A stretch of 64,000 nt of DNA from Nitrospira sp. (GTDB lineage: Bacteria > Nitrospirota > Nitrospiria > Nitrospirales > Nitrospiraceae), in assembly GCA_029194725.1 (NCBI GenBank), contig JARFXQ010000003.1, positions 62,001-126,000 on the forward strand, given 5' to 3'. Position numbers and translations under genes: made by a program. This document shows positions 1 through 8,878 of this stretch, in pieces. The notes beneath the pieces were generated by a model. That model saw only the letters and a list, made by a program, of their open reading frames with translations. It searched no databases and was not told the origin of the DNA. Every line of letters starts with the position of its first letter. The stretch's first letter is position 1.

Positions 1-43
1 TGAGGATGTTGAGATCAGTCGTAATGCTCTGAAGAGTGTCCAT
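1..43 (-). CDS. Possible 5' end of a gene running off the window
   Basis: On the minus strand an ATG at 43 opens a frame that stays open to the window edge, giving 14 residues beginning MDTLQSITTDL. It lies 39 bases downstream of the stop of the radical-SAM gene and on the same strand, so it could be the next gene of that operon. There is no clear Shine-Dalgarno sequence before the ATG. Too little is visible to name a product, and it may be chance. Confidence 0.3.
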   Translation of the reverse strand, partial: MDTLQSITTDLNIL

Positions 44-53
44 GGTCAGCAGC

Positions 54-81
54 GTGAAAAGTGAAAGGTGAAAAGTGAAAG
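54..81. repeat. Two perfect copies of a 14-bp tandem repeat
   Basis: GTGAAAAGTGAAAG occurs twice back to back (54-67 and 68-81), filling most of the gap between the radical-SAM stop codon and the partial gene at the window edge. No function is visible. Confidence 0.8.
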
Positions 82-82
82 G

Positions 83-1462
83 TTAGAACTTGAACACTGG
101 TGCGTCATTGCCGAATCGTTTCTTACGCAGCTCCTCCATCAATTCGACGGTGATAAGCCTCATGTTGTTTTCTCGGGCGTGTTTCTCCACACCTTTTTTG
201 ACCATGGCGCGTAAGAAGTAGGGAATACGGCTCAATCTGAGCGCGGACGCTTCGTCCCATGTGACATCGGTTTCTTCCAAGACATTGAACGCCACTTTGA
301 TCTTCTCGCCGCCTTTCGGGGTATAGAGGCACCACTGATCCTCGTCCAGCCAATCGCCGTGATCAACATAGGGACGGGCGCGGCAACCGCCGCAGATGTC
401 GCTATATTCACAGTCGCCACACTTCCCCTTGAGTTGAGGATAGCGGAATGAATTGAAGACATCCGATCGCTCCCAGAGATCGACGAAGCTCTGTTGACGG
501 AGGTTCCCCGCCGACAGCGGCATGTAGGGACAAGGGGTCAACTCGCCGTTCGGTGTCACCCGAGCATAGTTAGTGCCTGCGAGGCACCCTCCCCCCATGT
601 ATCCAGTCGCTTTGGTGATCGGGGAGTTGGGATCCCTCTCATATGCCAACCGTTTGAAATGCGGAGCGCAGCGGGCTCTGACCAGCATGCCTTTGTAATT
701 GTCCTGGCATTCAACCAGGTATCCGAGCACCTCTTCATACTGAGCGGGAGTGATATCCGTCAGTTCCTCACCTCTTCCCGTACAGACCATAAAGAACACA
801 TTCAATACGCGGGCGCCGAGTCGGTGCGCCCAATCGATCACCTCAGGCAGCTCTTGATAGTTCATCGGCTGAGCGCTGAAATGCACTTGGAATTGAAGAC
901 CATTCCGCTTGCTGGCTTCAATGCCGGCGACTGCCGCTTCCCAGGCTCCAGGTACGCCACGAAAGGCGTCGTGCTTGGATGCCTGCAAGGAATCAATACT
1001 GATGCCCACGCCCATCACACCGATTTCGACCAGAGTCTTGGCCAGTTGATCATTAATCAGCATCCCATTCGTTCCGAAGACGACCATAAAGCCGAGCTTG
1101 ACCGCGAAACGAGCGATGTCGAGGATGTCAGGTCGCACGAGTGGTTCGCCGCCGGTAATGACCAGGAGGCAGCCCTTATTCACTTCGGCGATCTGCTCGA
1201 TGAGCCGGTAGCATTCCTCGGTACTCAGCTCATCGTCTCCACCGGCTGCTTTGGTCGTCGCATCGAGATAACAATGTTCGCATTTGAGATTGCAGCGTTT
1301 GGTCAAGTTCAGCGCAACGAGGTAGGGCTTGAAGTCGTCAACCGTCCGACCGTCGAACGGTCCATCCCCTTCTGGAGTGGGGGTAAAAAACCGGGCCATT
1401 TGTTTCTGTAAAGAGCCCACAGTGCCTGAAGGACCGTTGAAGATGGGAAGAGATTTACCCAT
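83..1462 (-). CDS. Radical SAM/SPASM protein with C-terminal PCP_red domain
   Basis: A 459-residue radical S-adenosylmethionine enzyme. The 4Fe-4S-binding CxxxCxxC is C57, C61, C64, and the SAM-contact motif ITGGEP lies at about 102-107. A SPASM-type auxiliary cluster region follows with cysteines at 293, 311, 348, 351, 357, 360 and 378. This is the architecture of the NirJ/AhbD/PqqE group, which modify tetrapyrroles or peptides. The last ~55 residues (about 400-455) resemble the PCP_red domain, named for the C terminus of the light-independent protochlorophyllide reductase subunit. The neighbouring upstream gene carries three more copies of this domain, so the two products may share a partner or ligand. 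The gene lies 85 bases downstream of the stress-protein gene on the same strand, probably co-transcribed. The enzyme class is secure. The substrate is unknown, and a heme-type tetrapyrrole is only a guess. Confidence 0.9.
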   Translation of the reverse strand: MGKSLPIFNGPSGTVGSLQKQMARFFTPTPEGDGPFDGRTVDDFKPYLVALNLTKRCNLKCEHCYLDATTKAAGGDDELSTEECYRLIEQIAEVNKGCLLVITGGEPLVRPDILDIARFAVKLGFMVVFGTNGMLINDQLAKTLVEIGVMGVGISIDSLQASKHDAFRGVPGAWEAAVAGIEASKRNGLQFQVHFSAQPMNYQELPEVIDWAHRLGARVLNVFFMVCTGRGEELTDITPAQYEEVLGYLVECQDNYKGMLVRARCAPHFKRLAYERDPNSPITKATGYMGGGCLAGTNYARVTPNGELTPCPYMPLSAGNLRQQSFVDLWERSDVFNSFRYPQLKGKCGDCEYSDICGGCRARPYVDHGDWLDEDQWCLYTPKGGEKIKVAFNVLEETDVTWDEASALRLSRIPYFLRAMVKKGVEKHARENNMRLITVELMEELRKKRFGNDAPVFKF

Positions 1463-1547
1463 GACCTGTCATGCTGACCGCTGAAGTGGAATATTCGTCA
1501 GAGGAAAGTGCCGTAGTTTAACGTTAGAAACTCAGCGTGCGAAACCT

Positions 1548-3614
1548 CTATCCGCGTCCCTTTCCAGTGAGGTCGGCGATCATGTCTTTGAGATTGCCGG
1601 TCTTCATGGCTTCCGCCATGTACCCCTTCGCTTGTTCGATGCCTTCATTCGCGACCTCGAGCGTGATCACGGTCGCTCCTATTTTCTCGGCATGCTTGAG
1701 AATGAGCGCCCTGGTACAATCGCGCATAAAGCCTTCCGGAGCACGATCCAATCTGGCCTGTGCGTCGCTAGTCCAGGTGTAAGGTGAAGCCGGTTCGGCA
1801 TGACCATTCGAACCCTTCCCATTCTCGGCTGCAAGCGTGGCTGCAGCCGCAGACGATGTACCGGTGCCCTTATTGGAAAAAATAGGAGTATAGTCCTCAG
1901 TCGCTGCTTCTTTGATCATCGGCGCCGCATATTCGAGCGTGATGGTCGTCATTCCCAGCTTACGCGCGCTCTTTTCAATCCTGGCCTTTGCCCGCCTCCG
2001 TTGGAATCCGGCCGGCACAGCACGGATCGCCTCCTTCGCATCCTTAGTCCACTGGATCGGCACGTCGTCGTAGGCCACGTCGGTTTCCAGCTCCCCTTCA
2101 GCCGTCGCGGCGACTTCAAAAACCTTCTTATCGACCTGTTTGAACCTCGTCCCCTCCGCATTGCACACGGGGCATTTGACAGGAGTCTCGCCCTTCCCGA
2201 TGTAACCACATCCATCGCAGACGAAATAGGTCTGACTCATGCGGTCAAGGTAAGCCTGGGTGGACGCATTGATCTCCTTCGGCTTCTCTTCAACGATCTG
2301 GGTCATGATTCCGCTCAATGTCGGGCCCATGAGATCCTTCGTGACGGCCTGGTCTGCCTGCATCTTGTCGCGGTCGATACCCGCAGCCTCCAGACTCCCA
2401 CCAAGTGCTCTCATGGCGTCCATGGCGCCTTTAGGCAGAATATGTCCCACTGCGGCATCAACGACGGTGTTACTGATGATCGTATGGCCTTTTTCTATGG
2501 CGTACCGATGAATGGCAGTCTTGGCCACGCCCCGGGCAAAGACCGGGATCTTTTCCATCCGTCGCAAGGCCTCTTCCGTCCAAGCAATCGTGTACTCGGC
2601 CTGGGTGTCGATCGGAGGAACATACTTGCGGTTGGAGACCAGCACATTACATGGCGCGCTCCGAAGCAAGTTTTCCGTATTGCTGCCCACATCCATGTCA
2701 TCGTCGCTGTGAACGCCGATGCGTCCGACAATGAGCAAGGCCGGGACATCCTTGCGGACATATTGAATGATCTTTTCGAAGGCTTTCCCGTCCAGCAACG
2801 TCGTTTTCACATCCGTTTGCTCTGCCTGGGCGATTTCTCGGGAAATATCCAGGTGGGACTGATAGATTTTTGCTAGGCCGCTATCGATGATTTCCTCGTG
2901 GAGCTTTTCCTGTTCCTTGAAACGGAACACTTTTCCCGCTTCTTCGTTTAGGACCCCAGAAATGCTGTGGAAGGCGGCATAGTGGAAATAGGGGTCAAAA
3001 GCGGAAATAGCCTCCACCGGCATGTCAAGCGCCTTGCCGAGAGCGAGGCCGGTCATCAGCCCGCCGAACGAGTAAGGGCTGCCGTCGACGGCGACGACGA
3101 TCTTGCCGGTCTTCAACGGTTGGATGCTCTTGATGATCAGCATATCTGAGTTACGGACTCGGCGGACCACACGTTCTGTGTTGCTTCCGATGACGCTGTC
3201 CTTGACCGCACCAACCCCCAATGCTCCCATGATGACGAGATCGTACCCATTGGTGTTGATGTCTTCAGCCAGCACCTTCCAGTTCCGACCCTCGAGCGAT
3301 CGGCGCTCGATAGGAAGATTGGCCTCGTTGCATTTCTTGTCGACGTAGTCGAGATAAGAATCGGTGATGATTTGGAGTCCACGGGTGATCAGCGAATCAT
3401 GGATCTGGCGCTGCCGGTCGAGCTCCTTCTCATCGTGGTATTCCTCCGGCAATCCGGCTTCCATCTGCTTGAAACGTTTGTCATGCATTTTCGCAGCATA
3501 GACATGGCTTCCCACAATCTTCGAGCCGAAGGTCTTAGCCAGCTGGACGCCGACATCCACGGCTGTATTGGAATGGTCGGAATTGTCGACCGGAATATAG
3601 ATATTCTTATACAT
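1548..3614 (-). CDS. Tandem universal stress protein fused to three PCP_red domains and a zinc ribbon
   Basis: A 688-residue multidomain protein. Residues 1-165 and about 170-335 are two UspA-type domains; both keep the GSNTE segment (143-147 and 310-314) of the ATP-binding type. Residues about 343-392 look like a PCP_red domain. A rubredoxin-like zinc ribbon has CxxC pairs at C466/C469 and C481/C484. Two more PCP_red-like domains lie at about 520-568 and 612-660, separated by an Ala/Gly/Ser-rich linker (586-610). Each PCP_red copy has the pattern W(T/D)-x-(D/E)-A, an R-x-P turn, then a helix ending in TxITLE or similar. Universal stress proteins are usually 140-300 residues and act as cytoplasmic nucleotide-binding stress factors; this fusion is far longer. 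The start is fixed by AAGGAGG seven bases before the ATG. Function is unknown; a stress-responsive redox or tetrapyrrole-linked role is inference. Confidence 0.88.
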   Translation of the reverse strand: MYKNIYIPVDNSDHSNTAVDVGVQLAKTFGSKIVGSHVYAAKMHDKRFKQMEAGLPEEYHDEKELDRQRQIHDSLITRGLQIITDSYLDYVDKKCNEANLPIERRSLEGRNWKVLAEDINTNGYDLVIMGALGVGAVKDSVIGSNTERVVRRVRNSDMLIIKSIQPLKTGKIVVAVDGSPYSFGGLMTGLALGKALDMPVEAISAFDPYFHYAAFHSISGVLNEEAGKVFRFKEQEKLHEEIIDSGLAKIYQSHLDISREIAQAEQTDVKTTLLDGKAFEKIIQYVRKDVPALLIVGRIGVHSDDDMDVGSNTENLLRSAPCNVLVSNRKYVPPIDTQAEYTIAWTEEALRRMEKIPVFARGVAKTAIHRYAIEKGHTIISNTVVDAAVGHILPKGAMDAMRALGGSLEAAGIDRDKMQADQAVTKDLMGPTLSGIMTQIVEEKPKEINASTQAYLDRMSQTYFVCDGCGYIGKGETPVKCPVCNAEGTRFKQVDKKVFEVAATAEGELETDVAYDDVPIQWTKDAKEAIRAVPAGFQRRRAKARIEKSARKLGMTTITLEYAAPMIKEAATEDYTPIFSNKGTGTSSAAAATLAAENGKGSNGHAEPASPYTWTSDAQARLDRAPEGFMRDCTRALILKHAEKIGATVITLEVANEGIEQAKGYMAEAMKTGNLKDMIADLTGKGRG

Positions 3615-3618
3615 TGAG

Positions 3619-3635
3619 GCGCCTCCTTAAGGCGC
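3619..3635 (-). promoter_or_regulatory. Hairpin enclosing the ribosome-binding site of the stress-protein gene
   Basis: GCGCCT and AGGCGC (six-base arms, five-base loop) form a small perfect stem-loop in the leader. The Shine-Dalgarno AAGGAGG (complement of 3622-3628) lies partly in the loop and partly in the start-proximal arm, seven bases from the ATG. Folding would hide part of the ribosome-binding site, which suggests temperature- or ligand-sensitive translation. The stem is short and this is inference. Confidence 0.45.
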
Positions 3636-3833
3636 GAGTTGAGTAGAACAATGGGCTGTAATTACGCGAAAACACAAGTGATTGATGTACAATTCGAAAC
3701 TCTAATGAGAACAAATCATAGCATCGGCTCGAACTTGAATGCAAGGAAGGGAAAGTCAAGGGTGACTAGTCGTTGGCAACCAGACTCATCCCCTGTCGAT
3801 TTAATTAACCAGCAACCAATGACTGTGACTGCT

Positions 3834-5456
3834 CTAACCGACTGAGGTTGTTCTTGGTTCAGCTGCCTGTGATGGGGATGAGGTTGATTGACGCGAGCGG
3901 ATGATCTCTTCCAGTGAGAGAAGGGCCTCCCGCCCCGAATTTCCCTCAATGCCTCGGCTGAGGTTCTGGTCGGCATAGGTTGGTGATTCTGAAGTTTGGG
4001 ACAGAGATCCGGTCCATCGACGGGGATCACGGCTACCCTGCTTCCGCTCCCAGGCCCGGAGACAAGCCTTGGCGATGATCTTGTTGAGAGGGGCAGGGTT
4101 ATAGAGTAATTTTTTGATACTAGTCGGAGTCAGCATCAACGGGTTATACCCAGCTGACAAGTACCCCTCTTCTAACAATCGCTGCTCAAGGTCGGTGTTC
4201 GGCTGGATACCCAAGAAAAACATCAATGGGAAAACACGCTCTTCCCCAAGGATTGAGGCGACCTTCTTGTAAGCTTCTACGCTCTGGAGAAGACTCTCTT
4301 CTGTTTCTTTGGGGCTATTGAGAGAGTAGTTCAAGATGACTTTGCCCTTGAAGCCGGCTTCTGCCAGATAACGACAGCCGTCATATAACCGTTCCAGCTT
4401 GAATCCCATGTGGAGATTATTCAGAACCTCTTGCGAACCGGACGTAATGGCTACCTCCAGATCGCCGACGCCTGATCGGACCATCAGTTTCGCAAGTTCC
4501 GGCGTAATCAGCGATGTTCTGATGTAGCCGGACCATTCGATCTCGAGCTTCTCGGCAACGATCCGCTCAAGGATTTCCGTGCATTGAGGATAGGCTTCCT
4601 TCCCTGTGATGAATTGGGCGTCGGTAAACCAAAATCGACGCGCACCCCACTGGTGGTAATGTTGGGCAATGTCCTTGACGACCATGTCTGGTGGCCGATA
4701 GCGGACTCGCTTGCCTTCAATATACGGATAGAGGCAGAAGGCGCAGTCGTAGGGGCAGCCTCGTTTCGACTGCACCCCGATCGATTCACCGACATACTCA
4801 CCATACTGAGGAAAGATCGACGTAAGGTAGGGCAAATCCACGGTCAAGGCATCCAGCAGCGCCGGTGAACCCTGTCGGCCTTTCCTGATCCGGTTCCCTT
4901 CTTTAACGATATACCGTTCATCGTCGATAGATCGGCCTTCGATAACTTTGAGTATGGCGTCCTCCCCTTCACCGAGGATGCCGATGGTTCCTTCCGGAAG
5001 CCTCTCGATCAATTGATCGGCGAAAGCGGTAAAAGCCCCGCCTCCGATCATGATCTGGGATTTAGGGAACTCTTTACGGATCAGCGCGGGGTACGACAGG
5101 ATCGTATAGATGTGGTTGTAGTAGCGGTACAGCTGTTTGACCCCCTCGACTGACGCGGCGATGCGCTTGAGGGGGTTACTGGCAAAATAAAAATTGAACG
5201 CATGCTCCAGCGACGTGTCGCCTTCATGGGGTGAAAAAATCTGAATATCGCGCCAAGAAAAGCAGACCAGGTCCGGTTTGAACTCCGTGGCCGCCTCACG
5301 GATGGCCTGGCTTCGCTGCCCGACCGGAAACAAGGAGAGGTCGAGAATCCGCTGACGGACCTCCGGCTTTCGCCGATGGATAAAATCAGCCAAATAGGTG
5401 ATCCCGATGGGATAGACCTTCTTGCAAGGGAGGAAGATGTAGAGGATGGAATTCAT
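3834..5456 (-). CDS. B12-binding-domain radical SAM protein
   Basis: A 540-residue protein of the cobalamin-binding radical-SAM family (BchE/HpnP-like architecture). The first ~190 residues form a Rossmann-like B12-binding region, including the MIGGGAF strand-loop near 136-142 and the GILGEGED segment near 159-166. The radical-SAM core carries SKRGCPYDCAFC, giving C234, C238 and C241. The final ~70 residues are polar, low in complexity and probably disordered. Family members catalyse methylations, cyclisations or rearrangements. The close relatives of BchE in phototrophs act on protochlorophyllide precursors, but no bacteriochlorophyll genes are visible here. The gene starts 16 bases after the UbiE-like methyltransferase stop, so they are probably one transcript. 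Substrate unknown. Confidence 0.87.
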   Translation of the reverse strand: MNSILYIFLPCKKVYPIGITYLADFIHRRKPEVRQRILDLSLFPVGQRSQAIREAATEFKPDLVCFSWRDIQIFSPHEGDTSLEHAFNFYFASNPLKRIAASVEGVKQLYRYYNHIYTILSYPALIRKEFPKSQIMIGGGAFTAFADQLIERLPEGTIGILGEGEDAILKVIEGRSIDDERYIVKEGNRIRKGRQGSPALLDALTVDLPYLTSIFPQYGEYVGESIGVQSKRGCPYDCAFCLYPYIEGKRVRYRPPDMVVKDIAQHYHQWGARRFWFTDAQFITGKEAYPQCTEILERIVAEKLEIEWSGYIRTSLITPELAKLMVRSGVGDLEVAITSGSQEVLNNLHMGFKLERLYDGCRYLAEAGFKGKVILNYSLNSPKETEESLLQSVEAYKKVASILGEERVFPLMFFLGIQPNTDLEQRLLEEGYLSAGYNPLMLTPTSIKKLLYNPAPLNKIIAKACLRAWERKQGSRDPRRWTGSLSQTSESPTYADQNLSRGIEGNSGREALLSLEEIIRSRQSTSSPSQAAEPRTTSVG

Positions 5457-5472
5457 CAGTGCTGAGCTGTCA

Positions 5473-6249
5473 CTATTTTGTCGCTACATGAATGGCGACA
5501 ATGCCGCCGCTGAGGTTCTTGTACGACACCTGGCGAAACCCTGCATCGCGTAGGATCTGGCACAACCGCTCTTGGTCGGGGAAAGTCCTGATTGATGCCG
5601 GAAGATATTCATAGACGCCGGTGTGGTCCCGGGCGACCATGGTGCCGATCCAGGGCAGCAGTTTGAATGAATACCAATCGTAGAGCGTTCGCAACCAACC
5701 GAACACCGGACGCGAAAACTCCAGGCACACGAAGCGACCACCGGGCTTCATCACACGGCGGATCTCCTTCACGGCTCCCGGCAAATCTCCGACGTTCCGC
5801 ATGCAGAAACCGGTGGTGACCGCGTCGAAGGTGTTGTCTCCAAATCCTAGATGTTCCGCGCTTGCCTGGAGGCAGGTGATCTTGTCGGTGAGGCCCTTTC
5901 CCCCGATCTTCTTGAAGCCCTCGGCCAACATCGCGTGGTTCAAGTCTGATGCGATCACGCGCCCCTTGGGTCCCATGCGGGACTCGACAAGGAGCGCGAG
6001 GTCGGCTGTACCGGATCCGACATCGAGCGCCGTCCCTCGTCCGACGGGAGTAATGAAGGAAGCGGTGATCTTCTTCCAACGGTAATGCAGGCCGAAACTC
6101 AACAGGGTGTTGTTCAGATCGTAGACGCCTGCGATGGCGGTGAACATCCGCTGCACGGCATCCTCGCGGGCCTGGCCGGACCATGTCGAGACGACCTTGG
6201 CGGGAGTCTGGGAGTCTTTGGTCAATGGACGATGGTCGGTTTTCACCAT
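5473..6249 (-). CDS. ubiE: UbiE/MenG-type quinone C-methyltransferase
   Basis: A 258-residue class I SAM-dependent methyltransferase. The SAM-binding motif I is ALDVGSGTADLA (about 74-85). The family signatures near the N terminus (VQRMFTAIAGVYDLNN) and the central GFCMRNVGDL motif identify the UbiE/MenG group, which methylates demethylmenaquinone or the ubiquinone precursor; menaquinone is the more likely quinone in a Nitrospira-like organism. Length matches the family (about 230-260). It is the first gene of a minus-strand pair with the B12-type radical-SAM gene and is divergent from hsdM across an 89-base gap that must hold both promoters. Confidence 0.88.
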   Translation of the reverse strand: MVKTDHRPLTKDSQTPAKVVSTWSGQAREDAVQRMFTAIAGVYDLNNTLLSFGLHYRWKKITASFITPVGRGTALDVGSGTADLALLVESRMGPKGRVIASDLNHAMLAEGFKKIGGKGLTDKITCLQASAEHLGFGDNTFDAVTTGFCMRNVGDLPGAVKEIRRVMKPGGRFVCLEFSRPVFGWLRTLYDWYSFKLLPWIGTMVARDHTGVYEYLPASIRTFPDQERLCQILRDAGFRQVSYKNLSGGIVAIHVATK

Positions 6250-6338
6250 GCGATCGTGGTAGCACCCGCTTCAAGGCGCTGTCAAGCTGTCCCAGCTGCG
6301 CGAGGGGGTGAAATGCGCGGCATTTCCGTTGCCCCACC

Positions 6339-8878
6339 ATGGTTATTTCGTTAGACTTCGACGCCGAAATGACCAAACTGACCCTCAATCAGCTCTCCAG
6401 CCTCCTGTTCCGCGCGTGCGACGACCTGCGCGGGAACATGGATGCGTCCGAGTACAAGGAATACATCTTCGGCATGCTCTTCCTGAAGCGGATGAGCGAT
6501 CTCTTCGATCAAGCCAAGGTGCAGATCGAGCAGAAGCTGCGTGCAAGGGGCATGTCTGAAACGCTCATCGCCCAAAAGCTTGCCGATCCGGATCAATATG
6601 CGACTGAGAATACGTTCTTCGTTCCGGAGATCGCTCATTGGTCGAAGATTCGCCATCTCAAGACCAATGTCGGCACGTGACTGAATAAGGCGCTTGAAGC
6701 GCTGGAAGACGCCAATATCGAATCACTTCAGGACGTGCTCAAGCACATCAACTTCAACCGCAAGATCGGGCAGCGCACCCTGGACGACGATACGCTCGCC
6801 AACTTCGTCCAAAATTTCGAGAAGATTCCGTTGCGCGATGAGAACTTCGAATTTCCCGATTTGCTCGGCGCCGCCTATGAGTATCTGATCAAGTTTTTCG
6901 CCGACTCGGCGGGAAAGAAAGCGGGAGAGTTTTATACGCCTGCTGATGTCGTCCGTACCCTTGTCGAAATCGTTGATCCGCAACCGAGCATGAGTGTGTA
7001 CGACCCGACCTGCGGCTCCGGCGGGATGCTCATCCAAACGCGCGACTATACATCCGGGAATGCGGAGGCGATCCACGAGACCTCTCGCTTTTGGGGCAGA
7101 AAAGTATCGGCACCACCTGGTCCATCTGCAAGATGAACATGCTCCTGCACGGCATCGCCCATGCCGATATCCGTCAGGAAAACACAATCCGCCGTCCCCA
7201 ACACAAGGACGAAAGCAACGAACTGAAGCGCTACGACCGCGTCCTGGCCAATCCGCCCTTCAGCCAGAACTACATCAAGAAGGACATCGAGTACTCGGGC
7301 CGCTTTGCCGTCTGGATGCCGGAGAAAGGCAAGAAGGCTGATCTCATGTTCGTGCAGCATATGCTGGCCGTGCTGAAGGCTGACGGGAAGATGGCGACCA
7401 TCATGCCGCATGGGGTGCTGTTTCGGGGCGGTGAGGAGCGAGAAGCACGGAAACATTTCATCGAACGCGGCTGGCTGGAAGCCGTGATCGGCCTGCCGGC
7501 CGGGCTGTTCTATGGCACCGGCATTCCCGCCTGCGTGCTGGTCATGAACAAGCAGGGGGCCAAAGACCGGAAGCAGGTCTTCCTCATCAATGCGGATCGG
7601 GAATATCGCGAAGGCAAGGCGCAAAACTTCCTCCGTCCCGAAGATATCTCCAAGATCGTCCATGTCTATCGCGAGCGCAAGCACGTCGAGGGCTATGCCA
7701 GGCTCGTGCCGGTGAACGAGATCGCTGCCGAAGACTACAACTGCAATATCCGCCGCTATGTGGACAATGCGCCGCCGCCGGAACCCCATGACGTTCGAGC
7801 ACATCTCCACGGCGGCGTGCCGTTTATGGAGATCGATGCTCTCGAAAGGTTCTGGAAGAACTATGCCGGCCTGCGCGAGCGGGTCTTCGTGTCGCAAGCC
7901 AATGATCCCTCCTATAACGACTTTGCGCCTGCCGTCACCGATCGGCGCGCGATTGCGGAATTGGTGAAGACCGATCCCGGCGTCGCCAAGGCCCATGCCC
8001 GCTTTCTCGACAGGCTGGATCTGTGGTGGAAGGAGCATCTCCCGCTCATCGAAGCGCTGGCGCCGGAAAACGGCCAGAAAGGCAACGTCTATGAACTGCG
8101 GCGCACGCTGCTTACCAGCATCACACAACACTTTTCCTCCTCTCCCGCTGGGAGAGGGCAGGGTGAGGGGGCGTCTTCCATTCTGAATGAGCATCAGGTG
8201 CGTGGGGCCCTTGCCAGTTACTTCGAATTGTTCAAGCCGGAATTCAAATCCATCGCTTTCAGCGGATGGGGACCGGAGCTGATCCCCGACGACGAGATTC
8301 TCCAAAGTCAGTTCCCGGAGATTCTCGCCGAGATGGAGCAGAAGCGCCTACGTCTTGCAGAATTAGCCGTGCTCTTCGCTGCTGCTGACGAAGAGGACTA
8401 TGAGGATGCAGACGACACCGGCGTGTTGCCGGACGATGAAGTGAAGGCCCTCAAGGCGGAGATCAAAGAAGCCAGGGCCCAGGCGAAGCTGGCGAAGAGG
8501 GAGAAGCGAGACCAGGCTGGATTTTTAGTCCACGCGGAAGCGGCAGAGAAACGGCTCGCGCGTCACAACACGCTGGAGGACGAAGCTAAGCAGTTGAAGG
8601 CCGACCTGCGTGCGACGGAAAAGAAGGAAGAAGAATTGATGGCAGCAGCCCGCGAGAAGATCGATCGCGGTGAAGCCCGCAGTGTGATCCTCGATCGCCT
8701 GCATCGCATCTTCATCCAGACCTACGAAAGCTATCTAAGAGCCGACCAGCGAGCTTGCACGGCCGCGCTGGAAAATCTGCACGCGAAATACGCTGTTACC
8801 GCCAAGGCGATTGAGACCAAACGCGACGCCGAAGCGGCAAAGCTGAAGAAGTTTCTAGCGGAGCTGGGGTATGAGTGA
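6339..8878 (+). pseudogene. hsdM: Type I restriction-modification methylase subunit HsdM, disrupted
   Basis: Reading across three segments gives an HsdM-like N6-adenine methylase. The N-terminal HsdM helical domain contains [14 protein letters not shown], the SAM motif is DPTCGSGGML, the catalytic NPPF motif is in ANPPFSQNY, and a long charged coiled-coil tail ends at GYE. Two lesions break it. The first is an in-frame TGA at 6678-6680, where the family has Gly (VGTG-LNKAL expected), consistent with GGA to TGA. The second is a one-base loss between about 7065 and 7090 that shifts the frame before LLGQKSIGTTW. The 7091-8878 part alone could give a 595-residue fragment lacking motif I. The start could be 6339 or the ATG at 6369 (MTKLTLNQL), which better fits the family. 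It overlaps hsdS by four bases. Sequencing error cannot be excluded from sequence alone. Confidence 0.85.
8135..8172. repeat. REP-like palindrome inserted in frame within hsdM
   Basis: The core CCTCTCCC-gct-GGGAGAGG (8139-8157) is a perfect 8-bp palindrome followed by a GGGTGAGGGG tail. This is the form of a dispersed bacterial intergenic repeat. Here it is translated as SSPAGRGQGEGASS inside hsdM without breaking the frame. Confidence 0.7.

Noticed and set aside
494..1411. Long plus-strand open frame antisense to the radical-SAM gene
   Set aside because: It is a shadow of the well-supported gene on the other strand; its translation has no family motifs and no ribosome-binding site.
1800..2876. 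358-codon plus-strand frame antisense to the stress-protein gene
   Set aside because: Arg/Leu-rich translation typical of an antisense shadow in GC-rich DNA; the opposite strand encodes clear USP and PCP_red domains.
7046..8305. 419-codon minus-strand frame across hsdM
   Set aside because: Antisense to clear methylase motifs (NPPF and downstream) and without any recognisable product.
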